Positions 16,467-25,241 of a DNA stretch of 64,000 nt are shown here, piece after piece. This DNA comes from an uncultured Collinsella sp. (GTDB taxonomy: Bacteria; Actinomycetota; Coriobacteriia; Coriobacteriales; Coriobacteriaceae): contig CAAEOL010000041.1 of the NCBI GenBank assembly GCA_900757595.1, forward strand, positions 1 to 64,000. The letters run 5' to 3'. The notes under the pieces were generated by a model. That model saw only the letters and a list, made by a program, of their open reading frames with translations, was not told the origin of the DNA and searched no databases. Position 1 is the first letter of the stretch, and each line of letters starts with the position of its first letter. Made by a program: the position numbers and the translations under genes.

Positions 16467-17546
16467 ATGGCAGATTCCAAGCAGGCTCCACTCGACGCCG
16501 CGGCAGCCGCCAAAGCAGCATTCGCTTCGGTTCAGGACATGCCGTTCCCTAACGACATCTTTACGGCACCCGAGCTTCGCTGGGCTGTAATCGGTTGCGG
16601 CGTTATCGCCAACCAAATGGCCCAGTCCCTCGCTCTGGCCGGTCGCAAGCTCGCGGGTGTCGCCAACCGTACGCTGTCCAAGGCTCAGGCTTTTGCCGAG
16701 CAGTATGGTGTCGAGAAGGTGTATGAGACGGTTGAGGACCTCTACGCCGATCCGGACATCGATGCCGTCTATATCACCACGCCGCACAACACGCATATTA
16801 CCTATCTGCGTGCCGCGCTGGCCGCCGGCAAGCACGTGCTCTGCGAGAAGGCCATTACCCTCAACTCTGCCGAGCTCGACGAGGCCCGCGCCATCGCCGA
16901 TGATCACAACGTGGTCCTTATGGATGCCACCACGGTGCTTCACATGCCGCTGTATCAGGAGCTGCGCCGTCGCATGGATGCGGGCGACTTTGGCCGCATG
17001 AACCTCGTTCAGCTCAACTTTGGCAGCTATAAGGAGTACGGCGACCTGACTAACCGCTTCTACAACCGCAGTCTTGCCGGCGGCGCCATGCTCGATATCG
17101 GCGTGTATGCGCTCTCCGTCATGCGCCTGTTTATGGCCAGCCAACCCGTCGAGGTCGTGTCTCTGGGCAATACCTGCGAGACTGGTGTTGACGTCGCGGG
17201 TGGCATTGTCTGCCGTAATGCCGAGCAGCAGCTGGGCGTCGTGAGCCTTACGCTCCACTCCAAGCAGCCAAAGCGCTCGGTTATCAGCTTTGACAATTGC
17301 TATGTCGAGGTCAACGAGTATCCGCGCGCCGATCACGCGACGATCGTGTGGACCGCGGACGGTCATCGCGAGGAGGTCGCCGCGGGCACCGAGGCCTATG
17401 CCCTGTGCTACGAGATGGCTGACCTGGAGAAGGCCGTCGCCGGCGACGATTCCAAGCGTGAGCTTCTGGATTATGCTTCTGATGTGATGGAGCTCATGAC
17501 CAAGCTCCGCGCCGATTGGGGAGTCGTGTACCCCGAGGAGGAGTAA
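16467..17546 (+). CDS. Gfo/Idh/MocA-family oxidoreductase
   Basis: This NAD(P)-dependent sugar or polyol dehydrogenase-like protein has 359 residues. The Rossmann motif VIGCGVIANQMA starts near residue 43, followed by ITTPHNTHITY and CEKAITLN (the usual CEKP has Ala for Pro), then the C-terminal fold with GGAMLDIGVYALS. The ATG at 16467 has CAGGAGGC 6 bp upstream. An earlier in-frame start at 16410 would lie inside the operator array. The next gene begins 3 bp after its stop, so its DeoR-type regulator is co-transcribed. The substrate is unknown. Confidence 0.85.
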   Translation: MADSKQAPLDAAAAAKAAFASVQDMPFPNDIFTAPELRWAVIGCGVIANQMAQSLALAGRKLAGVANRTLSKAQAFAEQYGVEKVYETVEDLYADPDIDAVYITTPHNTHITYLRAALAAGKHVLCEKAITLNSAELDEARAIADDHNVVLMDATTVLHMPLYQELRRRMDAGDFGRMNLVQLNFGSYKEYGDLTNRFYNRSLAGGAMLDIGVYALSVMRLFMASQPVEVVSLGNTCETGVDVAGGIVCRNAEQQLGVVSLTLHSKQPKRSVISFDNCYVEVNEYPRADHATIVWTADGHREEVAAGTEAYALCYEMADLEKAVAGDDSKRELLDYASDVMELMTKLRADWGVVYPEEE

Positions 17547-17549
17547 GCG

Positions 17550-18296
17550 ATGCTTGCGGAAGATAGGCTCAACGCGATCGTGTCGATGGTGCAGCGGACC
17601 GGCTCGGTTACCGTGCCGGAGCTTGCCGAGGCCCTGGGCGTGACACCGTCCACCATTCGCCGTGACTTGCAAACGCTCGACCGCGCGCACCGTATCGCCA
17701 AGGTGCACGGAGGCGCGACGAGTCTTGAGCGCGCGCACGTGACGCGTGACCTGACGATCAGCGAGCGCAGTGATCTCCATAACGATGACAAGGAGCGCAT
17801 CTGCGCCCGTGCCGCGGCCCTGGTGGAGCTCGATAGCTTTGTGTATATCGATTCGGGCTCCACGACCCTCAAGCTCATCGAGCATCTTCCGCATCTCGAC
17901 GGCGTCACCTATGTGACCGATTCTGTGCTCCATGCCCAGCATCTCGCCCTGCGCGGTATGCGCGCCGTTGTGCTGGGTGGTGAGCTCAAGCCCGAGACCG
18001 AGGCGCTCGTCGGTCCCGATGCCTTGGCAACCCTGGACCGCTATAACTTCAACTGCGGCTTTTGGGGTTCCAATGGCATCGCCGCCGAGCAAGGTCTCAC
18101 CACGCCGGATATCGAGGAAGCGCAGGTCAAGCGTATCTCGATGCGTCATACCGCCAAACGCTTCGTAATCTCGGACGCCAGTAAATTTGGCATGGTGGCG
18201 CCCGTCAAGTTCGCGGACTTCCGCGATGCAACGATTATTACCGCAGGCGAGGTGCCCGCCAAGTACCGGGCAATGGACAACGTCATCACGGTCTAG
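17550..18296 (+). CDS. DeoR/GlpR-family transcriptional regulator
   Basis: The 248-residue protein has an N-terminal DeoR HTH (VTVPELAEALGVTPSTIRRDLQTL, about 21-44, then HGGA) and the sugar-phosphate-sensing DeoRC domain (IDSGSTTLKLIEHL, and VISDASKFG near the end). Such regulators usually repress sugar catabolic genes until a phosphorylated sugar binds. It probably acts on the hexamer array at 16288-16417 before its own operon. Confidence 0.9.
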   Translation: MLAEDRLNAIVSMVQRTGSVTVPELAEALGVTPSTIRRDLQTLDRAHRIAKVHGGATSLERAHVTRDLTISERSDLHNDDKERICARAAALVELDSFVYIDSGSTTLKLIEHLPHLDGVTYVTDSVLHAQHLALRGMRAVVLGGELKPETEALVGPDALATLDRYNFNCGFWGSNGIAAEQGLTTPDIEEAQVKRISMRHTAKRFVISDASKFGMVAPVKFADFRDATIITAGEVPAKYRAMDNVITV

Positions 18297-18335
18297 CAGT
18301 GGGGCAAGGTCAAAACCATTCAGTTTTCTCAATAG

Positions 18336-18375
18336 AAAAGCGGCAACGTCCATTACGGGCGTTGCCGCTTTTGTT
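18336..18375 (+). terminator. Intrinsic terminator after deoR-like gene
   Basis: AAAAGCGGCAACG (18336-18348) pairs with CGTTGCCGCTTTT (18360-18372), with T residues at the end. It ends the oxidoreductase/DeoR operon. Confidence 0.85.
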
Positions 18376-18390
18376 GTCTACCGGTTTGTC

Positions 18391-18605
18391 TAAGTCTGTA
18401 ACAACTGGACCGTTAAAAGTGGGCTAGATGTTACAGATTGAGATACTTCCGAACCGCGCCGTCCCTTTGTCTCGATCTGTAACAGCTGGGACCGATTTTG
18501 CCGAGTTATTGTTACAGATTGAGATTTTCTCTTGCGGGGGATTCGAATGTCTCGATCTGTAACAGATAGACCGGAAAATGGGTTCTAACTGTTACAGATC
18601 GAGAC
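18391..18605. repeat. Three palindromic intergenic repeat units
   Basis: Units of 53-57 bp at 18391-18443, 18469-18524 and 18549-18605 each begin with a CTGTAACA-containing arm and end with its complement TGTTACAGATYGAGA. The second and third also share the leading GTCTCGATCTGTAACAG. The unit spacing is about 80 bp. They look like a REP/BIME-type family rather than terminators, because three copies stand in tandem with diverged loops. Confidence 0.7.
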
Positions 18606-18655
18606 GTTTTGGCGCCACGGCTGAGCCATCGTGGTGGTTTTGACGTTTGCCCAGA

Positions 18656-18698
18656 TAAAACCTGCCAAAATAAACCTGTCCCTATTTGGCAGGTTTTA
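18656..18698 (-). terminator. Terminator of the pseudouridine synthase gene
   Basis: TAAAACCTGCCAAAATA (18656-18672) pairs with the arm at 18683-18698 with one mismatch. The stem overlaps the minus-strand stop codon of the RluA-like gene. Confidence 0.7.
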
Positions 18699-19355
18699 GG
18701 GTTCCCAGGGGCAGGGGGCTTCGATGTGGATGTGCTCGCCGGTTACGGGATGCGTAAAGGACACACTGTGGGCGTGGAGCATGAGGCCGCAAGGACGCGG
18801 CGTGCCGTACAGGTCGTCGCCAACCAGGGGATGACGCTCGCTCGCCAGATGCACGCGGATTTGGTGCTTGCGGCCGGTGAGCAGCTCGACATCGATATAC
18901 GAACGCGCGGGCAGGCCTCGACGGCTCTTAAGGCGCTTGAGCACCTTCACGCGCGTCTGCGACGGCTTGCCACTGGCACCGACGCGCATCTTGCGGCTGT
19001 CGTGGCGGTCGCGGGCGATGGGCTTGTCGATGAGCTTTTCGTTCCAGTCGATCTTGCCCTCGGCGAGTGCCAGGTAGTGCTTTTCGAAAGCGTGGTCGAT
19101 GACCATCTGGTCAAAGGCGGGCTGCGTCTGCTTGTCGAGCGAAAATAACACCACGCCGGTGGTGTCGCGGTCAAGGCGGTTGAGCGGCTGCATATCGGTC
19201 GCGGCAAAGCCGTCGCCCATCGCCAGCAGCAGATCGCTGGCGTAGTCGGTAAGCGTGCGCTCGCCGGTGCCGTCACCGTGGACGATCATGCCGGCGGGCT
19301 TGTCGATGGCCATGAGCCAGGCGTCGCAGTAGAGGACTTGAGGTTCTTCGTTCAC
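18696..19355 (-). CDS. RluA-family pseudouridine synthase
   Basis: The 219-residue enzyme isomerises uridine to pseudouridine in RNA. It has the RluA motif I pattern IDKPAGMIVHG and motif II LNRLDRDTTGVV, whose Asp in RLDRDT is the catalytic residue. TGRKHQIRVHLA is motif III. There is no S4 domain. The exact RNA target (23S rRNA or tRNA) cannot be told. It lies 15 bp downstream of the U32 peptidase gene and is probably in the same transcript. Confidence 0.88.
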   Translation of the reverse strand: MNEEPQVLYCDAWLMAIDKPAGMIVHGDGTGERTLTDYASDLLLAMGDGFAATDMQPLNRLDRDTTGVVLFSLDKQTQPAFDQMVIDHAFEKHYLALAEGKIDWNEKLIDKPIARDRHDSRKMRVGASGKPSQTRVKVLKRLKSRRGLPARSYIDVELLTGRKHQIRVHLASERHPLVGDDLYGTPRPCGLMLHAHSVSFTHPVTGEHIHIEAPCPWEP

Positions 19356-19370
19356 GTGTAAGCCTTTCGG

Positions 19371-21863
19371 TTAGCTGATTCCCACAAACATGCAGCCCGA
19401 GGTCGCCCCGCGTAGGCGGGCGGCGGGCTTGCGGCCGGCCTGCGCGGCCTCGACGGCGCGACGGACGCGGGCGACGGCACGGCCAATCTCATCGGCCTCG
19501 AGCAGCGTGCCGTCCACCATAAGACGACGCACGCCGGCATCGAGCAGCTGTGGTACCTGCGGCGTAAGGTCGATGGGGTAGGCGTCGTACAAGCGAGAGC
19601 GGCCATGGATGTCGGTGCGGACGGGCATGACCTTTCCGTCGATATTCTTGAGCGAGAGCTTGCGGGCACGCAGACGGCAGTTGGCACAATCGTGGATGCA
19701 GCCGTTGGCAACCTGCAGAATGCAATGCTCGCTTGTCATGACGCGCGGGCGGCCAAAGACGGTGATGCCCAGAGCCGCGGGCGCGGCGGCGCCGAGCGAG
19801 ACAATCTCGTCGAGCGTGATCTCGGGCGAGAGACAAAACGCACCGGCTCCGCGCTCGGCAAGCGCTTCCATGCAGGGCGTGTTGTGAACCGGCAGGCAAG
19901 AGCGGACCTCCGCCGTGGCACCAACTTGGGCGGCCAGAGCAAGCTCGGAGATATTGCCGACGGCGACGGTGGCTCCGGCATTGATCCAGGGATCGACGCG
20001 CTCGTGGTCGGCGGCGCGGCAGACCTCGTCGAGTACGGGCACGATACCCTGCTCAAATGCATCGGCAGGGGAGAGCTCGGCCGCATCGAGTGCGTCGGTG
20101 GTCATGTAGATGCGCGTGGCGCCCTCGGCACGAGCGGCCTCGGCGGCGTCGAGCGACGTGACGGTGGCGCAGATCTGCGGCTCATCGCGGTAGTGCTCGG
20201 GCATGGAGCGCGTACATTTGTCGAGCACCGGCAACTCGAGCGTTTTCGCGCGCTCCTCGTAGGGTGCCAGAATGGCCTCTTCCAGCGCCTTGCAAGCGGC
20301 GGCGCGCACCTTATGCACGGCGGAGAAGCCCATGCCGCAGCCGGCGTCGAGCGAAACGTCAAAGCTCGCTGCCTCAAAGGGCGAGGAGCCCATGCGGCCC
20401 ACATGCTCAACCAGGTCTGCCGCCTCGACGGCGCGGGTCTTGGCGGCCTCGACGGTGAAGCCCGTGGCGGTGGCGGTGAGCGCGGGGCTGTCACAGCAGG
20501 TGAGTGTGACGGTAAACGGCTCGCCCAGGCGCGCCACGACGGACACATCAACAGCTCGGCGGCGCAGCACGTCGCGCTTGAGCGCGGCGCCGGCGGCGTC
20601 GATGGCGCGCTGGCTGCGGATGATGCGCACGCGGCAGCCCTCGGGCATGCTGCGGGGCACGCGACATTCGATGATGTCACCGGCGGCGGCATCATCGGCG
20701 GCAATAGTGGTTAGGAACTGGTCAAACTCGTTATCGTGGCGAAGCTCCAGCAGATCGCCCTTGCCCACGGGCTCAAACAGCTCAATGCGGGCGATGGCGG
20801 CGCGGCGACGGCGGTCGTCGGGCTTGAGGCCGCGCACATCGCGGTTGGCCGGGCGGCTGCCCAGCACCGTGCCCACGATCTGGCCGCGGTTGTTGGAACG
20901 CTCATAGCTCATCATCTCGTCGCCCGAGGTGCCGTCCTGATAGGCGTGCGTAAAGTCGCGGTTAAAGCAGCGCTTGAGTTGACGCTGGCGAGCGGCGTCC
21001 TCGTGCTTATCAACGGCGACCCCGGCCAGCATGTCATCGATTTGATGACGATACACATCGACGATGGAGTACACGTAATCGGGCGCCTTCATGCGGCCCT
21101 CGAGCTTGAGCGATGCGGCGCCGGCGTCATACAGACGGCGAACGAGCTGCGAAGTGTTGGTGTCGCGCGGGCATAGAGCGCGCTCGCGTCCGGCAGGGGA
21201 GAGCGTACGTCCGTTCTCGTCGATCAGCTCGTAGGGCAGGCGGCAGGGCTGGGCGCACATGCCGCGGTTGGCCGATCGCCCCGCCATGGCAAAGCTCGAA
21301 AGCAGGCACAGGCCCGAGTAGCAAAAGCAGATGGCGCCGTGGCTAAAGACCTCAAGGTCCACATCGGGCGCGGCATCGTGAATGGTGGCAATTTCGTCGA
21401 TGGAAAGCTCGCGCGAGAGAGTCACGCGGTCGGCGCCCTGCTCGCGGCACCAAAGGGTTCCGCGGTCGTCGTGGATGTTTGCTTGGGTTGAGATGTGCGT
21501 CTCGATGCCGGGCATCGTGCGCTTGACCTCAAAGAACAGGCCCCAGTCCTGGATGATGAAGGCGTCGGCGCCCAACGTGGAGCAGCGGTGGATGAGTTGC
21601 AACGCATCGCCCATCTCGGACTGCTTGATGACGATGTTGACCGTGACGTAGACGCGCGACCCGGCTAGATGCGCGGCGCGGCAGGCTTGCTCAAAGGCCT
21701 CGTCGGTAAAGTTGGTGGCCTTGCGGCGGGCGTTGAAGCTGCCCATACCGCAGTAGATGGCGTCTGCCCCGGCGGCGAGTGCGGCGGCAAAGGGCTCGGG
21801 CCCTCCGGCGGGCGCTAAAAGCTCGGGTCTGCGGTTGGTGGTTCGACTGGCGGTTGCGGTCAT
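19371..21863 (-). CDS. U32-family peptidase (DUF3656-type)
   Basis: The 830-residue protein starts with the U32 fold: ELLAPAGGPEPFAAALAAGADAIYCG, then FSHGAICFCYSGLCLLSSF and GRSANRGMCAQPCR with the conserved cysteines. A long middle region (about 330-620) follows, then a second cysteine cluster near the C-terminus (HCILQVANGCIHDCANCRLR). Related proteins act in 23S rRNA C2501 hydroxylation (RlhA) or tRNA modification and are named peptidases by history. The neighbouring pseudouridine synthase favours an RNA-modification role. The start at 21863 has AAAGGCAGG upstream. Confidence 0.85.
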   Translation of the reverse strand: MTATASRTTNRRPELLAPAGGPEPFAAALAAGADAIYCGMGSFNARRKATNFTDEAFEQACRAAHLAGSRVYVTVNIVIKQSEMGDALQLIHRCSTLGADAFIIQDWGLFFEVKRTMPGIETHISTQANIHDDRGTLWCREQGADRVTLSRELSIDEIATIHDAAPDVDLEVFSHGAICFCYSGLCLLSSFAMAGRSANRGMCAQPCRLPYELIDENGRTLSPAGRERALCPRDTNTSQLVRRLYDAGAASLKLEGRMKAPDYVYSIVDVYRHQIDDMLAGVAVDKHEDAARQRQLKRCFNRDFTHAYQDGTSGDEMMSYERSNNRGQIVGTVLGSRPANRDVRGLKPDDRRRRAAIARIELFEPVGKGDLLELRHDNEFDQFLTTIAADDAAAGDIIECRVPRSMPEGCRVRIIRSQRAIDAAGAALKRDVLRRRAVDVSVVARLGEPFTVTLTCCDSPALTATATGFTVEAAKTRAVEAADLVEHVGRMGSSPFEAASFDVSLDAGCGMGFSAVHKVRAAACKALEEAILAPYEERAKTLELPVLDKCTRSMPEHYRDEPQICATVTSLDAAEAARAEGATRIYMTTDALDAAELSPADAFEQGIVPVLDEVCRAADHERVDPWINAGATVAVGNISELALAAQVGATAEVRSCLPVHNTPCMEALAERGAGAFCLSPEITLDEIVSLGAAAPAALGITVFGRPRVMTSEHCILQVANGCIHDCANCRLRARKLSLKNIDGKVMPVRTDIHGRSRLYDAYPIDLTPQVPQLLDAGVRRLMVDGTLLEADEIGRAVARVRRAVEAAQAGRKPAARLRGATSGCMFVGIS

Positions 21864-22151
21864 ATCCTGCCTTTCAAAATGCTCAGATACTCAAAAGTAT
21901 AGTGGTGCTGTTGCGGCGGACGAGCCCTGTGGCCCAAGCAGGATAAAGTCTTCAGGCAGGTCGCCGGTCGTGCCGTTCAGCGGCCGACAGACGCCGTTGG
22001 GCGATAAAAGATTCTCGCAACGTGATAATAATCTTGCATCGCGCGGAAACCTTGAGTACTATCCCAATCAAGCGCGGTGTTCAGACCGAACTGTGCCTCC
22101 CGGTGTGAACGCCGCGCTCACGCTTTCTCAACTGATCGTAAGGAGAAAAAC

Positions 22152-22529
22152 ATGAGCAAGACCGTCGTGTCTTCCGACAACGCACCTGCAGCCATCGGCC
22201 CGTATTCCCCCGGCATCCAGACCGGCAACATGGTGTTCCTGTCCGGCCAGCTGGGCATCGACCCCGCAACCGGCAAGATGCCCGAGGGCGTCGAAGCCCA
22301 GGCTAAGCAGTCCCTTGCTAACGTCGAGGCCCTGCTGACCGCTGCCGGCGCCACCTTTGCCGATGTCGTCAAGACCACGGTCTACCTGGCCGACATCGCC
22401 GACTTCGCTGCCGTGAACGAGATTTATGCCTCCAAGTTCGAGGCTCCGTTCCCTGCGCGCAGCGCCTTCCAGGTTGCCGCCCTTCCGGCCGGCGGTCTGG
22501 TCGAGATCGAGGTCGTCGCCGCTCTCTAG
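22152..22529 (+). CDS. ridA: RidA-family reactive enamine/imine deaminase
   Basis: The 125-residue protein hydrolyses reactive 2-aminoacrylate-type intermediates made by PLP enzymes. It shows APAAIGPYSPGIQ, FLSGQLGIDP and the signature PARSAFQVAALPAGGLVEIE with the carboxylate-binding Arg. The ATG at 22152 has AAGGAGA 7 bp upstream. It may be relevant that a PLP diaminopropionate lyase, which forms such intermediates, is encoded 26 kb further on. A terminator follows. Confidence 0.92.
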   Translation: MSKTVVSSDNAPAAIGPYSPGIQTGNMVFLSGQLGIDPATGKMPEGVEAQAKQSLANVEALLTAAGATFADVVKTTVYLADIADFAAVNEIYASKFEAPFPARSAFQVAALPAGGLVEIEVVAAL

Positions 22530-22559
22530 GGCGTTGGCAACAACTAAACATGGCATGCA

Positions 22560-22593
22560 AAAAGACCCTGCGGTGCGAGCTGCAGGGTCTTTT
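22560..22593. terminator. Bidirectional terminator after ridA
   Basis: AAAAGACCCTGC (22560-22571) pairs perfectly with GCAGGGTCTTTT (22582-22593). It separates ridA from the convergent regulator gene. Confidence 0.9.
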
Positions 22594-22643
22594 GTCAAGT
22601 GACAGATCGCATGTGGAGCCACCAAGGGCAGTCTTTTTGTTTG

Positions 22644-23306
22644 TTAGCCTTCCTTGCGAACTTTTTGCAGGTAGCGGTAGACGCTGGGCTCCGAGATGCC
22701 CAGCGCGGTGGCGGCGCAGGCCACGGCGCCCTTGAGCATGAACACCCCGTTGCCGTTGAGGTGGCGAATGACGTCCACGCGGTCGCTCTGGCCAAGCGAC
22801 GCTACATCCAGCCCGCGCGCGCTCAGCAACTCGGCAATGCTGCGGTCGATGAGCTCCTGCGTAGATTCCGAAAGGCTTTCGACCTCGATAGGGGCGGGCT
22901 CCGTGCGCGTCGGCGCCGCGTCGAAGCACGCCATGAGCTGCTGCGCCATGGCGTTGATGGAGCGCACGGTCGAGAGGTCGGTGTTGACGCAAAGCATACC
23001 GACGATCTCGTCATTCTCGCGGATAAAGTACGTCGCTGACTCCAGCGTCTTGCCACCGGCGCCGCGCCCCTCGTAGCCCGTAATAAACGGCAGGTCGCGA
23101 TACTTGGCGTCGTGCATGATCTTGAGTGCCAGGTCGGTGGCGGGACCGCCGACCTTGCGGCCACTCACGATGCCGTTGCGAATATCGACGATGGCGTGGT
23201 CGGGATCCGAGAAATCGTGCAGCACGATTTCGCTGTTTTTGCCGAGTATCTGCTCCAGGAAATCGACCATCGGCAAAAAGCGACGTACGGTCTCGTTCAC
23301 GGGCAA
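22644..23306 (-). CDS. YheO-type PAS/HTH transcriptional regulator
   Basis: The 220-residue protein has an N-terminal YheO-like PAS domain (LEQILGKNSEIVLHDFSDPD, then IRNGIVSGRKVGGP) and a C-terminal HTH (ACAATALGISEPSVYRYLQKVR). Such regulators often control nearby amino-acid or purine genes. It is divergent from the NCS2 permease across a 345-bp gap and is the likely regulator of the first purine gene group. A second protein of the same class (47478-48131) is divergent from the second group. Confidence 0.85.
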   Translation of the reverse strand: MPVNETVRRFLPMVDFLEQILGKNSEIVLHDFSDPDHAIVDIRNGIVSGRKVGGPATDLALKIMHDAKYRDLPFITGYEGRGAGGKTLESATYFIRENDEIVGMLCVNTDLSTVRSINAMAQQLMACFDAAPTRTEPAPIEVESLSESTQELIDRSIAELLSARGLDVASLGQSDRVDVIRHLNGNGVFMLKGAVACAATALGISEPSVYRYLQKVRKEG

Positions 23307-23651
23307 CTCCTTTGGGTGAAATCGGAAGTTTCATAACAATTTTTTCTCATGGTAACACGCTGCTCTTCATCTCGTATATCCGCAGGTACATTGCGTAATA
23401 CAGACGAACGGTAGGAATTTGGCGGTAAACGGTTGACCAAAAGAAAAGTTAGATGTTATTTTGACCAGACACTTTCCTGACCTGCGGAAATGCATTATTT
23501 CAGCTGAAGAATAGTCTGATAACAAAAAATTATTATTGAGAATGAGAATCATCTTTAATACGATATGCAACGAAGGCACAACCTCAACCCCGCACTGCGT
23601 CACAATAGAGCGTTAGATGCGAAAACAACTATTTCGAGGATTGGTGGTCAA
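23307..23651. promoter_or_regulatory. Divergent control region before purine genes
   Basis: This AT-rich region has a perfect palindrome TTCAGCTGAA (23499-23508), overlapping GAAAT/ATTTC arms (23487-23491, 23497-23501), and a Fur-box-like sequence at 23537-23555 (TGAGAATGAGAATCATCTT). Any of these could be sites for the divergent YheO-type regulator or for a metal regulator. Confidence 0.4.
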
Positions 23652-25046
23652 ATGACCCAGGAGACGGTTAAGAACGGCACTGAAGCCCTGTTCACTCGTG
23701 AAGGCATGCCTCCCGTTAAAGAAATGATCCCGTGTGCCCTTCAGCACGTACTGGCTTCGTTTGCCGGCATCATCACCCCGGCTGTCATCATGGCCGGCGT
23801 CTACGGCTTTAATAGCCAGCAGAGCACCGACATCATCCAGGTCGCGCTCATTCTTTCGGCGATCGACACGGCCCTTCAGGCCTTCGCTCCCTTCCGTCGC
23901 ATCGGCGGCGGTCTGCCCATCGTCATGGGCGTTTCGTTCGCGTTCCTGCCGGCCCTGCAGGCCATGGGTGCCTCGGGCTTTAGCTTTGGTGCGCTGCTGG
24001 GCGGCGAGATTGTCGGCGGCGCCGTCGCGGTCCTCTTTGGTCTGGCTTACAGCAAGATTAAGTGGCTGTTCCCGCCCGTCGTGACCGGTACGGTCATCTT
24101 CTCCATTGGCGTCTCTCTCTATCCCACGGCCGTCAAGTATATGGCCGGCGGCATGGGTACGCCGCTGTGGGGCACTCCGCAGGCCTGGTGCGTCGCTCTT
24201 ATCACCTTCGCCGTGGTCTTTGCGCTCGCCAACTTTGGCAAGGGCACGCTCAAGCTGGGGTCCGTGTTCTTTGGCATGATCGTTGGCATGATCGTTTCGA
24301 TCCCCTTTGGCATGATCGACTTCTCCAGCGTCGCCACCGCTCAGGTCTTCGCCCTTCCCAAGCTCATGCCCTACGCGCTCGAGTTTGATCCCGAGGTCTG
24401 CATTACCCTCGCTGTTGTGTTCCCCATGGTTGCCATCCAGGTTATCGGTGACGTCTCCGCCGCCTGCCTGGGCTCCATCGACCGTATGCCCACCGAGCGC
24501 GAGCTCTCCGGCGCTATCGTGTCCCAGGGCCTCACCTCTATGGTCGGCGGCCTGCTGGGCGGTCTTCCCACCAGCGCCCTTGGCCAGAACGTGGGCATCA
24601 TCTGCTCCAACAAGGTCGTCAACAAGTGGGTCTTTGTGATCATCGCGGCCGTCTTTGCCATCGCCGGCCTATTCCCGCAGCTCTCTGCCGTCCTTTCCGC
24701 TATCCCGCAGCCCGTCATCGGCGGCGCGACCGTCGGCGTCTTTGGCACCATCACCATGAACGGCGTGCGCATGTTCACCCGCGAGGGCCTCACGCAGCGC
24801 ACTACCACCATCGTCGGTACCTCCGTTGTCTTTGGCCTGGGTATCTGGATGGCCAGCGGCTGCCTTGCCGGCGAGGGTATGCCCACCTGGGTGTCCACCG
24901 TCATCGGCTCCAATGCCGTAACCCCCACCGCCATCATGGCCATTGTCCTTAACCTGATCCTTCCGCAGACGCCGGTCGTGGCTCAGCACATCGATGCTGC
25001 CAAGGACGCTGCCGTGGATCTGGTCTTGCCCGAGAGCAAGAAGTAG
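23652..25046 (+). CDS. NCS2 xanthine/urate permease
   Basis: The 464-residue membrane protein belongs to the nucleobase:cation symporter-2 family, with about 12-14 hydrophobic segments. Marks include ALQHVLASFAGIITPAVI, the GGLPIVMGVSFAF segment, the signature region with IQVIGDVSA, and GGLLGGLPTSALGQNVGII. Its place before ssnA, ygfK and xanthine dehydrogenase points to a purine substrate such as xanthine or urate. The ATG at 23652 is preferred; an in-frame start at 23565 lies in the control region. Confidence 0.9.
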   Translation: MTQETVKNGTEALFTREGMPPVKEMIPCALQHVLASFAGIITPAVIMAGVYGFNSQQSTDIIQVALILSAIDTALQAFAPFRRIGGGLPIVMGVSFAFLPALQAMGASGFSFGALLGGEIVGGAVAVLFGLAYSKIKWLFPPVVTGTVIFSIGVSLYPTAVKYMAGGMGTPLWGTPQAWCVALITFAVVFALANFGKGTLKLGSVFFGMIVGMIVSIPFGMIDFSSVATAQVFALPKLMPYALEFDPEVCITLAVVFPMVAIQVIGDVSAACLGSIDRMPTERELSGAIVSQGLTSMVGGLLGGLPTSALGQNVGIICSNKVVNKWVFVIIAAVFAIAGLFPQLSAVLSAIPQPVIGGATVGVFGTITMNGVRMFTREGLTQRTTTIVGTSVVFGLGIWMASGCLAGEGMPTWVSTVIGSNAVTPTAIMAIVLNLILPQTPVVAQHIDAAKDAAVDLVLPESKK

Positions 25047-25241
25047 CCAATTCGGTGCTATTCGTCGGCGGACGCATCGCCTCGTCCGCCGACGTCATGC
25101 GGCGCCAAGCCGCACTTCAAAGGGTTTGTCCCTTTGGTGAAGCGTTGACGGGAGAGGGCCCGTTTCCGGTGTAGGCCGGCGCTTCGCACTCCGCCATGTC
25201 AGAGGTGTCAAACCCCGCCTCTGATGTCGAAGGGAGCATCC
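25047..25241 (+). promoter_or_regulatory. Permease-ssnA intergenic hairpin
   Basis: GTCGGCGGACG (25064-25074) pairs with CGTCCGCCGAC (25083-25093). No T-run follows, so it may protect RNA ends or attenuate. GC-rich sequence continues to the ssnA ribosome-binding site AAGGGAGC. Confidence 0.4.

Noticed and set aside
18391..18605. tRNA-like sequence (GATTCGAAT)
   Set aside because: The piece lies between palindromic repeats and lacks acceptor and anticodon stems. No tRNA or rRNA gene was found in the window.
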